A program made the position numbers and the translations under genes. The notes beneath the pieces were generated by a model that worked only from the letters and a program-made list of their open reading frames with translations, was not told the origin of the DNA and ran no database searches. From Rhodospirillales bacterium (GTDB lineage: Bacteria; Pseudomonadota; Alphaproteobacteria; Acetobacterales; Acetobacteraceae), in NCBI GenBank assembly GCA_025351925.1, contig JANXVC010000086.1:1-43010 (forward strand): a stretch of 43,010 nucleotides of DNA, read 5' to 3'. Shown here one piece after another: positions 9,352 through 16,999 of the stretch. Position 1 is the stretch's first letter; each line of letters begins with the position of its first letter.

Positions 9352-11148
9352 CTATTGCGCCGCGACGATCTGCTCCTGCGGCTGCGGCTGCGGCACTGGG
9401 TCGCTCTGGATCGCCGGCGCCGGCAGCGCTGCCAAGTCCTTTTCGGCCTCAACAACACCTGCCTTGCGTGCGTGCTCCAGCAGCACACGCGCTTGGGTTA
9501 GATCGGTCTGTCCCGCGAGGCCACGGGCAAGATAGCGGCCAAGCATCAGCAGGGCATACGGATGCCCCTTCTCGGCTGCCTTGATGAACCAGCCCTGGGC
9601 GGCCACACGGTCGATCGGTATGTCATGACCGCCGCCGAGCATGGCGCCCATCGCAAACTGCGCACCGACATGGTTCTTGTCCGCTGCGGCCTGAAAAAAC
9701 CCCTGTGCGGCGGCGTGATCGCGGGGTCCGCCGCGCCCGTTGACCATCATCTCGGCCACCGCGACCTGGGCGTCGGTCATTCCGGCATCGGCGGCGCGCT
9801 GCATCCAGGTCCGGCCCTCGTGCAGGTCGGCGTCAACGCCCCGGCCCTCGGCCAGCATCCGGCCATACCAATACTGCGCGTTCACCACGCCGTCTGCCGC
9901 CCGGCGCAGCCACTGCGCCGCCTTAGCGTCATCACGGTCAACCCCGACGCCCTCGGCCAAGCAAACGCCAAAGTTAAAGGCGGCGACCAGGTCGCCGGAA
10001 GTCGCAGCCGCTTCGAACCACTCGCGGGTACGCACACGGTCGTCGGGATTACCACCGCCGCTCATGGCGATGTTGGCCAGATCGGCTTGCGACGACTTGT
10101 CACCTTTCTCGCCGGCAATCCGAAGCCAGCGTGCGGCTTCATTTGAGTCGCGAGACACGCCCGCGCCGGTCAGATACAGCATGCCGAGCGCCCGCGCCGC
10201 GCCGCTGTGGCCCTGTTCCGCAGCGCGATGAAACCAGGCAGCAGCCTCAGCATAGTTTGGCGGCAGGTCGCCACCCTTTGCGTAGAGGTCACCAACCAAA
10301 GCGGCGGCTTCGGGATCGCCCGCGAGCGCCGCCCGCCGCAGCCAGCTCTCTCCGTTCACGGGGTCACGGTCAACGCCGCGTCCCTCCATCAAAACCAGCC
10401 CCCAGCGTGCCTGGCCCTGGCGCACGCCCCGCTCGGCCGCCTGGCGGTAAAGCTGGGCAGCCGCAGCCGGGTCACGTTCAACGCCAGTGCCGGCCTCGGT
10501 CATTACTCCATACAAATAGAGACCCAGCGGCAGATTGGCCGCGGCTGCTTTTGCGATCTCGCTAGCGCCGAGCTTGCGCCCGTCCTCAGTGGTGGCGACG
10601 CGCAACAACGCCAGCCCATAACCAAGCGAGCCCTGTGCGCAGCCGCCCTGCGCCGACCGCCTATACCACTCGTCTGCTGCGGGCAGATCGCGTATCGACT
10701 CTGGCCCGGAGGTCATGACATAGCCCAAAAGAGCCTGTGCGTCGGCCGACCCCGCTTCGGCCGCGGGCTTTGCCCAACGGACCGCTTGCGTGAAGTCCGG
10801 CTCACCGGGCAACGCCTCGGCAAAGAGGCCAGCCGCGGCGGTTTCGCCATGACCAGCCCCAGCGCCCGTCAAATAGAGGGCCGCAAGGGCAGCCTGGGCC
10901 TCGATCTTGCCGCTTTGTGCCGCGCGCTCCAGCCACTGCGCCGCCATCGTCCGGCTAGGCGGCACACCATTGCCGTCCAGATAGGCGCGCCCAACCCGGT
11001 ATTGCGCCTCAATGTCGCCGCGCTGGGCGGCTTTGGCGACCACCGGAAAACCCAGGTGCCGCTCGTTGCCATCCATCTGGGCGAAGGCGAGTTGCAACCG
11101 GGCGTTAGGCGAGATGACCGATCGAACGCGTTGAAAAAAGCCCGGCAT
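9352..11148 (-). CDS. Sel1-like repeat protein
   Basis: A 598-aa protein built almost entirely of Sel1-like repeats (about 36 residues each). They follow the pattern A-x4-G-x-x-x-A-x2-x-L-G-x-x-Y-x-x-G-x-G-V-x-R-D; examples are AQYRVGRAYLDGNGVPPSRT, GQARWGLVLMEGRGVDRDP and GAARALGMLYLTGAGVSRDS. Such alpha-solenoids act as protein-interaction scaffolds. A Gln/Pro-rich tail (PVPQPQPQEQ) closes it. There is no clear signal peptide. ATG 11148 is preferred to an upstream in-frame start at 11199, which would overlap the hlyD gene. Lying between the T1SS adaptor and the glycosyltransferases, it may couple glycosylation to export. Confidence 0.88.
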   Translation of the reverse strand: MPGFFQRVRSVISPNARLQLAFAQMDGNERHLGFPVVAKAAQRGDIEAQYRVGRAYLDGNGVPPSRTMAAQWLERAAQSGKIEAQAALAALYLTGAGAGHGETAAAGLFAEALPGEPDFTQAVRWAKPAAEAGSADAQALLGYVMTSGPESIRDLPAADEWYRRSAQGGCAQGSLGYGLALLRVATTEDGRKLGASEIAKAAAANLPLGLYLYGVMTEAGTGVERDPAAAAQLYRQAAERGVRQGQARWGLVLMEGRGVDRDPVNGESWLRRAALAGDPEAAALVGDLYAKGGDLPPNYAEAAAWFHRAAEQGHSGAARALGMLYLTGAGVSRDSNEAARWLRIAGEKGDKSSQADLANIAMSGGGNPDDRVRTREWFEAAATSGDLVAAFNFGVCLAEGVGVDRDDAKAAQWLRRAADGVVNAQYWYGRMLAEGRGVDADLHEGRTWMQRAADAGMTDAQVAVAEMMVNGRGGPRDHAAAQGFFQAAADKNHVGAQFAMGAMLGGGHDIPIDRVAAQGWFIKAAEKGHPYALLMLGRYLARGLAGQTDLTQARVLLEHARKAGVVEAEKDLAALPAPAIQSDPVPQPQPQEQIVAAQ

Positions 11149-11170
11149 GATCAGGATATTCCGATCGACA

Positions 11171-12556
11171 TCACGGCTCGCGCATCCCGTCCATGGCAAC
11201 GGGAAGCACGCGGCTCAGCAGGTAGCCAACCACCGTCCGCTCGCCCACCTTGATGTCCGCCGTGATCGGCATGCCCGGCGTCACTCGGAAGCCCGGAGGC
11301 GTCCCATGCAGCTTAATGTTGTCCATCGTTATCCGGCTCCGATAGAAGGCTGGGGCGTTGCCGGCCTGGTTCTGCTGGACACCGCGCTGCTTCTCATCCG
11401 GATTGCTGGTGAAGCTATCGGCACTGACGACACGTACCGTGCCTTCTGCTGCGCCGTATTGGGTAAACGGGAAGGTGTCGAACTTCACCATCACAGTGTT
11501 TCCAGGATGAACGAAACCGGCGTCCATCCCCGAAATATTGGTTTCGACCTCCAACGGCGCATCGACCGGTACTAGCGTGAGAAACTGCTCGCCTGACTGC
11601 AACACCGAACCCGGCGAGACCTTGGCAATATTGAGAACAATCGAGTCCTGCTCTGCTCGCAATTCCACCAGTTGCCGCCGGAGATCCGCCTTGTTCAGGT
11701 TCTCCCGCGCGTCATTCAGCTTGCGGCCTTGGTCTGTCAAATCCTGGCTCACCTGGCCACGCCACTGCTGATTATAGCCGTCGCGTTCAGCCTGCATGGC
11801 CTGCAGGTCGCGCGCTGCCTGCTCCACCTGGTTGGTTGCGTTGCTCAGGCCCCGCTTGACCTCGAGACGGCTGTCCGTCGCGGCCAACCGGTTGATCTGG
11901 CTGCCAACCTGCAGCCGCTCCAATTCGATACGTTTACGCTCCAACTCTTCTGCGACTTTCAGCCGTTCAGAGTAGGCTTCGCGGTCAGACAATGCCCGCT
12001 GTATCTGACTCTGCAGACTATTTATCTTCTGCGTGTAGTTCTCGTTCTTGAAGCCGCGCTCGGCCTGGCGCTGCAGGAAGATCGCTCCCTGCAGTAGAGC
12101 GAGCGGACTGCCGTCCTTCGGAGTGTATGTCGTGCCGGACGCCTCAGCCTGCAGCCGCTCGACCTCGGTCGATAGACTGGCAACTTGAGACTCCAGCGCG
12201 CTAGCGTCCGCGGTAGCAAACGTCGGATCAAGCCGGGCGAGAATGTCGCCTTTATGCACGACCTGGCCCTCTCTGACATCGATAGAGCGAACGATTGCCG
12301 TCTCAAGCGGCTGAACGACACTGGTCGCTGATTGGGCGACGACCTTGCCCTGGGAAGTAACGACCTTATCAATCGGGATTAATGCCGCAGCGCTGATGCA
12401 GGCCGCCGCGAGGGAGCATACAACCCAGATCGTGCCCCGCGCTCCATGGAGTGTGGGCGCAACGGTGAGCGCCGCCGTCGGGGAGTGAAATTCCAACAAT
12501 CCCGGAAGGGCGATAGCATCCCTTTTATTCAGATTGCGAACGGCTAGCTGAGCCAT
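11171..12556 (-). CDS. HlyD-family type I secretion periplasmic adaptor
   Basis: A 461-aa membrane fusion protein. A single N-terminal membrane segment (TIWVVCSLAAACISAAALIP, about 42-61) is followed by the first half of the lipoyl/barrel-sandwich domain (TSVVQPLETAIVRSIDVREG). A long coiled coil rich in Leu, Glu, Arg and Gln occupies about 110-310. The second lipoyl half and beta-barrel (LQSGEQFLTLVPVDAPLEVE) and a C-terminal YLLSRVLP signature of HlyD/PrtE proteins complete it. It would link the ABC transporter in the inner membrane to a TolC-like channel, which is not in this window. GGAG precedes the ATG. Confidence 0.93.
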   Translation of the reverse strand: MAQLAVRNLNKRDAIALPGLLEFHSPTAALTVAPTLHGARGTIWVVCSLAAACISAAALIPIDKVVTSQGKVVAQSATSVVQPLETAIVRSIDVREGQVVHKGDILARLDPTFATADASALESQVASLSTEVERLQAEASGTTYTPKDGSPLALLQGAIFLQRQAERGFKNENYTQKINSLQSQIQRALSDREAYSERLKVAEELERKRIELERLQVGSQINRLAATDSRLEVKRGLSNATNQVEQAARDLQAMQAERDGYNQQWRGQVSQDLTDQGRKLNDARENLNKADLRRQLVELRAEQDSIVLNIAKVSPGSVLQSGEQFLTLVPVDAPLEVETNISGMDAGFVHPGNTVMVKFDTFPFTQYGAAEGTVRVVSADSFTSNPDEKQRGVQQNQAGNAPAFYRSRITMDNIKLHGTPPGFRVTPGMPITADIKVGERTVVGYLLSRVLPVAMDGMREP

Positions 12557-12620
12557 TGAAGTCTCCGTCGAGCGGCTATGCAGGCAGCCGGTGTTTCATT
12601 CTCAAACGCTGCAGGCCGAA

Positions 12621-12637
12621 CGCCTGATAACCAGGCG
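12621..12637. repeat. Intercistronic hairpin between the ABC transporter and hlyD genes
   Basis: CGCCTG-N5-CAGGCG, a perfect 6-bp stem, sits in the 105-base gap between the ABC transporter stop (12662) and the HlyD start (12556). There is no U-run on the transcribed strand, so it is more likely an mRNA stability or processing structure than a terminator. Confidence 0.3.
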
Positions 12638-12661
12638 AGACCAATGCGCCGTACAAGCCGT

Positions 12662-14944
12662 CTAATCGCCTTGGGCGAGAACAGGCACGAGCGGCGGTGG
12701 CCGTCCCATCGCCCCGTCGAGGTGACGATTCTGCTGCGACCACAGCATCTTGTAGATTGCGCAACGCTCCAACAGGACACGATGCGGCGCCATGTCCACT
12801 ACAGTGCCCTTGTCCATCACCAAGATCAGGTTGCAGTCGATCAGCGATGACAGGCGGTGCGAGACGATCACCATCGTGCGCCCCTTACCCAGGCGGGTCA
12901 GGTTGGCATTGACGAGGGCCTCGCTCTCGGGATCAAGCGCACTGGTTGCTTCGTCCAAGATCATCAGCCGAGGATCCGCGATCACTGCACGGGCAATTGC
13001 TAGACGCTGCCGCTGCCCGCCCGATAGGTTGGCCGAGCCCTCCTCGATCCACGTATCATAGCCCTGCGGCAGGCGCTCGATGAACTCCTCAGCGCCGGCG
13101 AGTCGGGACGCCTTGATGACATCCTCAAGCGTCAGCCCGGGGCGTCCGGCGGTGACGTTGTCCCGCACTGTGCCGCGGAACAGGAAGTTGTCCTGCAACA
13201 CCACGCCGAAACTCCGGCGCAGATGGGTCAGGTTGATCTCCCGCAACTCAACTCCGTCTATCTTGAGGAATCCGCTATACTCACGGTTAATGCCCTGCAG
13301 CAACCGTGTAAGGGTGCTTTTACCGGAGCCGCTTCGGCCGACTACCCCCAGCATGGTCCCTGCCGGAATCTCAAAACTGACCTTATCGAGCGCCGGAAGC
13401 TTTGAGCCCGGATAGGTGAAAGTCAGGCCTTCGAAAGTCACGTCACCACTGAATTTCGGCCGCAGGCCACCCTGCATCGCAGCCGTCTCGTTTGGATTGT
13501 TCAGCACGTTCCCGACCTGACCGATTGAGGCGCGCACGTCCTCAAAGTCCTCGACCAAGCGCGCCAGACCTACCAGCGGCTGCGTCACGCGGCTGCCCAG
13601 CATCATGAACGCGACCAGACCGCCGACCGCAATGCCCGTCGTGTCCTGCATCGCTATGTAGGCGCCGATCATAATCACGCCGCGCTGGATGAACGACTCG
13701 ATTGGGCTGATGATCGTCTGCGGCCAGTTCGCCAAACGGCCAGCCTGCAGCTTCAGCTTGCCAGCGTGCGCCGTTCGTTCATCCCATTCGGCCCGGCGCT
13801 GCGGCTCAAGGGCCAGCGACTTTACCGTCCGAATGCCGTGCACCGTCTCGACCATGGTGCTGGCTTTTTCCGACTCGGCTATCGTCAGTTTGCCGATCAC
13901 CTTCCGCAACGCCGGCAAGAAGGCCAGGATCACCAGGGCAATGATGACAGCGCATACCAGCACGATCCACGCCAGCGTGGGCTCCATCCAGAACAGCAAC
14001 GGCAACAAGAACACCAGGGTGAACATGTCGAGGAAGGTGCCCATGAGCTTTCCGGTTAGGAACTCACGAATCTTCCAGACCTGCATCAGGCGATAGTTGA
14101 TCTGTCCGGCTGGGTTCTTTTCGAAGTAGTCGAGCGGCAATCCAAGCAGCCGGTTAAACACGTGCAGATGCAGCCGGGCGTCGACCCGGGTGGAGACGAC
14201 CTGTACCAGTTCCCGCCGGGCATAGCCCAGCAGCATCTCATAGGCGGACGTAATCAGCAGAATGCTGCTGAGCAGCACCAGTGTGGACAGGCTGTGGTGC
14301 GTTACGACCCGGTCCACGACGGTCATTACCAGCAGAGGTGGGATGATCGTGAGGGCGCTAAGCGTAATGGACGCGATGCTGACATCCCGGAGCGAGCGCT
14401 TTTCCTTAGCGACCAGGCCCATAAGCCAACCCAGCGAGAAGCGCCGTTCGCTTTCAGCCTCGCCGCGAATACGCTGGATGAGCAACACCTCGCCGCCCCA
14501 GGCCTGCGACAGCCGCAGCTCATCGACCGGCATGGCAGGGTCGCTCGACGATGCAGCGGGATCGCGGATCCAGATGATGTTGCGGCCGGGATCACTGCCT
14601 ACCAGCAATCCGGCGCCGCCATCCTTCAGCAGCAACACGATTGGCGGAACCGGGCGTTCGCTGCCCTGCAGCTTGAAAAGCTGTTTCCAGCGGACGCGCT
14701 CGGCCCTGGCGGCTAGTCCCTGATCCCGTGCCCAAGCGACCAAGGACGCTGGCGATGGCGTCGTCTCATTGGGAGCGGGACGGAAGTCCTCGAGATGCAA
14801 ATCCAGCCCGTGATGCCGCGCGACCGCTATGACGGCCGTCAGCCGATTTTGCGCAGCGGCACCAGGCCGATCGCTGCCGATGGTTCCAGTATTGATCAGC
14901 GACGAGGCGTCGCTGCTGGGAGCGGTCGAGGCGAGTTGATCCAC
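12662..14944 (-). CDS. Type I secretion ABC transporter (permease/ATPase) with C39-like domain
   Basis: A 760-aa HlyB/LapB-like protein. Residues about 30-165 resemble a peptidase C39 domain, but no Q-x-D/E-C-G/A catalytic motif is present, as in the C39-like domains of HlyB-type exporters that bind rather than cleave substrates. The transmembrane domain (about 180-450) shows TLSALTIIPPLLVMTVVDRV and the LDYFEKNPAGQI intracellular loop. The ATPase follows: Walker A GRSGSGKST near 536, signature LSGGQRQRLAIARA and Walker B LMILDEATSALD. Start GTG 14944 has AAGGAA upstream. It is the first gene of the minus-strand island. The substrate is unknown: no RTX protein is in the window. Confidence 0.93.
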   Translation of the reverse strand: MDQLASTAPSSDASSLINTGTIGSDRPGAAAQNRLTAVIAVARHHGLDLHLEDFRPAPNETTPSPASLVAWARDQGLAARAERVRWKQLFKLQGSERPVPPIVLLLKDGGAGLLVGSDPGRNIIWIRDPAASSSDPAMPVDELRLSQAWGGEVLLIQRIRGEAESERRFSLGWLMGLVAKEKRSLRDVSIASITLSALTIIPPLLVMTVVDRVVTHHSLSTLVLLSSILLITSAYEMLLGYARRELVQVVSTRVDARLHLHVFNRLLGLPLDYFEKNPAGQINYRLMQVWKIREFLTGKLMGTFLDMFTLVFLLPLLFWMEPTLAWIVLVCAVIIALVILAFLPALRKVIGKLTIAESEKASTMVETVHGIRTVKSLALEPQRRAEWDERTAHAGKLKLQAGRLANWPQTIISPIESFIQRGVIMIGAYIAMQDTTGIAVGGLVAFMMLGSRVTQPLVGLARLVEDFEDVRASIGQVGNVLNNPNETAAMQGGLRPKFSGDVTFEGLTFTYPGSKLPALDKVSFEIPAGTMLGVVGRSGSGKSTLTRLLQGINREYSGFLKIDGVELREINLTHLRRSFGVVLQDNFLFRGTVRDNVTAGRPGLTLEDVIKASRLAGAEEFIERLPQGYDTWIEEGSANLSGGQRQRLAIARAVIADPRLMILDEATSALDPESEALVNANLTRLGKGRTMVIVSHRLSSLIDCNLILVMDKGTVVDMAPHRVLLERCAIYKMLWSQQNRHLDGAMGRPPPLVPVLAQGD

Positions 14945-15142
14945 AAAAAATTCCTTGTCTCACACGCGCCCGCACGCGGCGAGCCGCCTGCCGGACCAGA
15001 GTTGCATAACACATAGCATTAGCGATTTGGAAAAAAACCGCTCACATGTTACCGCTGCCGCCTGTCATAAAAAGTTTTTTGCGTCTTAAACTTTGTTAAA
15101 GTGGCGCTGGTTCAGCGTGGGATAGGCAGCTAAGACGAAACA
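14945..15142. promoter_or_regulatory. AT-rich divergent promoter region between the T1SS operon and the GNAT gene
   Basis: This 198-base gap is markedly AT-rich compared with the flanking genes, with A- and T-runs at about 15030-15037 and 15075-15080. It holds a perfect hyphenated palindrome ACTTT-N3-AAAGT at 15090-15102, within TTAAACTTTGTTAAAG. It must drive both the six-gene minus-strand island and the plus-strand acetyltransferase gene. No unambiguous -35/-10 pair was identified; the palindrome is a candidate operator. Confidence 0.45.
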
Positions 15143-15661
15143 ATGAACATACATCCAGCGATCGACTCAGCTATTCCCGAAATCCAGGCAATCTACGCAC
15201 ATCACGTATTGCACGGAGCCGGGACGTTTGAAGAAATACCTCCATCAGTTGAGGAGATGCAGGAGCGCTATCAGGCCATTATCCACCAAGGCTGGTCATT
15301 TCTGGTGGCGAGCGATGCAACCGGGGTGCTCGGCTATGCCTATTTCACCCAGATGCGCGACCGGTCGGCCTATCGCTTCACCGCCGAGGATAGCATTTAC
15401 GTCCGCGAAGACGTGCGCGGCCAAGGTGTCGGCAAGGCATTGGTGCAGCAATTGCTGTCAGATGCCACAGTGGCCGGCTTCAGGCAGATGATCGCGGTGA
15501 TCGGCGACTCTGAAAATGTCGGCTCGATCGGTGTGCACGCCTCGCTGGGCTTTCACCGCGCCGGGCTGTTGCGCGCCTCAGGGTTCAAGTTCGGCCGCTG
15601 GGTGGACACCGTATATATGCAACGGGCGCTGGGCCGCGGTGACACCGATATCCCGACCTGA
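15143..15661 (+). CDS. GNAT acetyltransferase, phosphinothricin/methionine sulfoximine acetyltransferase-like
   Basis: A 172-aa GNAT protein of the Pat/Bar type. It has the N-terminal IQAIYAHHVLHGAGTFEE, the central YRFTAEDSIYVREDVRGQGV with the acetyl-CoA loop RGQGVGKAL, and the C-terminal IGDSENVGSIGVHASLGF and GFKFGRWVDTVYMQ. Members N-acetylate phosphinothricin, methionine sulfoximine or related amines using acetyl-CoA; the native substrate of chromosomal copies is usually unknown. The ribosome site is weak. It is convergent with the CobW-like small gene. Confidence 0.88.
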   Translation: MNIHPAIDSAIPEIQAIYAHHVLHGAGTFEEIPPSVEEMQERYQAIIHQGWSFLVASDATGVLGYAYFTQMRDRSAYRFTAEDSIYVREDVRGQGVGKALVQQLLSDATVAGFRQMIAVIGDSENVGSIGVHASLGFHRAGLLRASGFKFGRWVDTVYMQRALGRGDTDIPT

Positions 15662-15685
15662 AGGTCGCTGCAAATCCCGCCGATC

Positions 15686-15988
15686 TCAGGTTAGCCGAAA
15701 CCGCGCGGCAGCCACCGGGTCTGATTGAAGCGCTGCCCTGACCGCAAACTCCGCGGTGGCATCACCTGTCACAAGCACACGGTGAAAGAACGTGACCTCG
15801 CCCCGGGCCCGCCGGAGAAACAGTTGCCCGAACGTTTCGGCGGCAGGGGTGCGCTGCACGCAACAGCCACAGCCGACGCCATGGCTGAGCTCTCGACCGA
15901 AATCTTCATTCAACACGAAGTCGCCGTCGCGCCTGTCGGAGTGCGTGCCGAAAACAATGGGAATACGCGAGTCAAACATCAGTGCCAT
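15686..15988 (-). CDS. Short CobW/G3E-like protein without a P-loop
   Basis: A 100-aa protein. Its segments follow the order of G3E-family (CobW) metallochaperone GTPases: VLNEDFGREL resembles the N-E-F-G switch region, GVGCGCCVQRTPAAETFGQL resembles the metal-binding C-x-C-C and following helix, FFHRVLVTGDATAEFAVRA resembles the D-R-V-V-I-E-T-T-G strand and helix, and SDPVAAARFRL resembles the closing L-x2-D-P-x-L-x2-R-Y-x-L. The Walker A lysine, the T-T-G aspartate/threonine set and the C-terminal domain are absent, so GTP hydrolysis is unlikely. It is divergent from the ArsR-methyltransferase gene. Start ATG 15988 or 15979; neither has a clear ribosome site. Family placement is my inference. 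Confidence 0.5.
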   Translation of the reverse strand: MALMFDSRIPIVFGTHSDRRDGDFVLNEDFGRELSHGVGCGCCVQRTPAAETFGQLFLRRARGEVTFFHRVLVTGDATAEFAVRAALQSDPVAAARFRLT

Positions 15989-15997
15989 AGCATAGAC

Positions 15998-16013
15998 ATA
16001 AGGATGTCTTTAT
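15998..16013. promoter_or_regulatory. Candidate operator of the ArsR-methyltransferase regulator
   Basis: ATAAGGATGTCTTTAT is an imperfect palindrome (12 of 16 positions symmetric) lying between the divergent CobW-like gene (start 15988) and the ArsR-methyltransferase gene (start 16028). An overlapping, wider inverted repeat, GACATAA-N13-TTATGTC (15995-16021), is perfect. The AT-rich TATATTATG just downstream is a plausible -10 element. ArsR-family repressors commonly bind such 12-2-12-like or similar palindromes at their own promoter, so autoregulation is likely. The bound factor is inferred. Confidence 0.55.
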
Positions 16014-16027
16014 ATTATGTCCAGTGA

Positions 16028-16999
16028 ATGGATGCACTCCTAACAGCGCTACGTGCCACGGCCGAGCCGACCCGGCTGCGGCTGCTCGCCCTCGCGGCGC
16101 GCGGCGCGTTTTGCGTCATGGAATTCACCGAGATCCTCGGGCAGAGCCAACCCCGCCTGTCGCGACATCTCAAGCTGCTCTGTGACGCTGGGCTGCTGGC
16201 GCGGGTGCGGGAGGGCGCGAACGTCTGGTTCGGTCTGCCGCCGGATGCCGGACTGATCCAGGAGCTGCTGGCCCGGCTGCCCGAGGATGATCCCGTGCTG
16301 TCCGCCGATCGCCGTGGCGCCGCCCGCGTTTTGGCGGAGCGCGCGCGCGTCGCGTCGGAAAGTTTTCGCCGGCAGGGCGCGGATTGGGACGAGATGCGGG
16401 CGCTGGGTTTGCCGGCAGCCGACGTTGAGGCGGCGATACTGCGGTTGCTGCCGGGCGCACAGCTGGGCCGGGTGCTGGATATCGGCACCGGAACCGGTCG
16501 GACGCTCGAACTCTTGGCACCGCGCGTGTCCGCTGGGCTGGGCGTGGATGCGAGCCGGGCGATGCTGGCGCTGGCGCGGGCGCGGCTGGCCAGGCCGTCG
16601 CTCGCGCATTGCACGGTTCGCCAGGCGGACATGTATCGGCTGCCGCTGTCCGGCGGCTATGACGTTGTCGTGCTGCAGATGGTGCTGCACTACGCCGAAG
16701 ACCCGGACGCTGTCCTGGCCGAGGCCGCCCGCGTGCTGGCGCCAGGCGGCAGGCTAATTGTGGTTGACCTGGCCGGACATGACCGTGCCGACCTGACGGA
16801 GCGTCTGGCGCATCGCTGGCCTGGCTTCACCGATGCTGCCATGCAGGCGGCGTTGAGCCAGGTAGGCCTGCTGCCGGGAGCGCCTATGTCGGTGCCAGGC
16901 CCACTTGAGGTGCGGCTCTGGTCGGCTGCGATGCCGGACAATCTGGTGAACGCCGTTGCGACGGTTAATAGCTCTGAACTCATTTCTGAGGACGCTTGA
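16028..16999 (+). CDS. ArsR-family regulator fused to a SAM-dependent methyltransferase
   Basis: A 323-aa two-domain protein. Residues 1-95 are a winged helix-turn-helix of the ArsR type (TAEPTRLRLLALAARG, then the recognition helix SQPRLSRHLKLLCDAGLL). Residues about 140-260 are a class I methyltransferase with motif I VLDIGTGTGRTLELL, GLGVDASRAML and the acidic/aromatic VVVLQMVLHYAEDPD followed by VLAPGGRLIVVDLAGHD. ArsR proteins of this fused type in alphaproteobacteria lie next to methionine-cycle genes and are thought to sense S-adenosyl compounds (SahR-like). Here the gene overlaps metH by one base (TGATG), so it is almost certainly its transcriptional regulator. Confidence 0.88.
   Translation: MDALLTALRATAEPTRLRLLALAARGAFCVMEFTEILGQSQPRLSRHLKLLCDAGLLARVREGANVWFGLPPDAGLIQELLARLPEDDPVLSADRRGAARVLAERARVASESFRRQGADWDEMRALGLPAADVEAAILRLLPGAQLGRVLDIGTGTGRTLELLAPRVSAGLGVDASRAMLALARARLARPSLAHCTVRQADMYRLPLSGGYDVVVLQMVLHYAEDPDAVLAEAARVLAPGGRLIVVDLAGHDRADLTERLAHRWPGFTDAAMQAALSQVGLLPGAPMSVPGPLEVRLWSAAMPDNLVNAVATVNSSELISEDA

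Noticed and set aside
15086-15099. TTAA-N6-TTAA resembling a CtrA site upstream of the T1SS and GNAT genes
   Set aside because: The CtrA consensus spacing is seven bases, not six, and the region is AT-rich enough for such pairs to occur by chance.
15657-15692. ACCTGA...TCAGGT inverted repeat between the convergent GNAT and CobW-like genes
   Set aside because: Long loop, short arms and no U-run; not convincing as a terminator.
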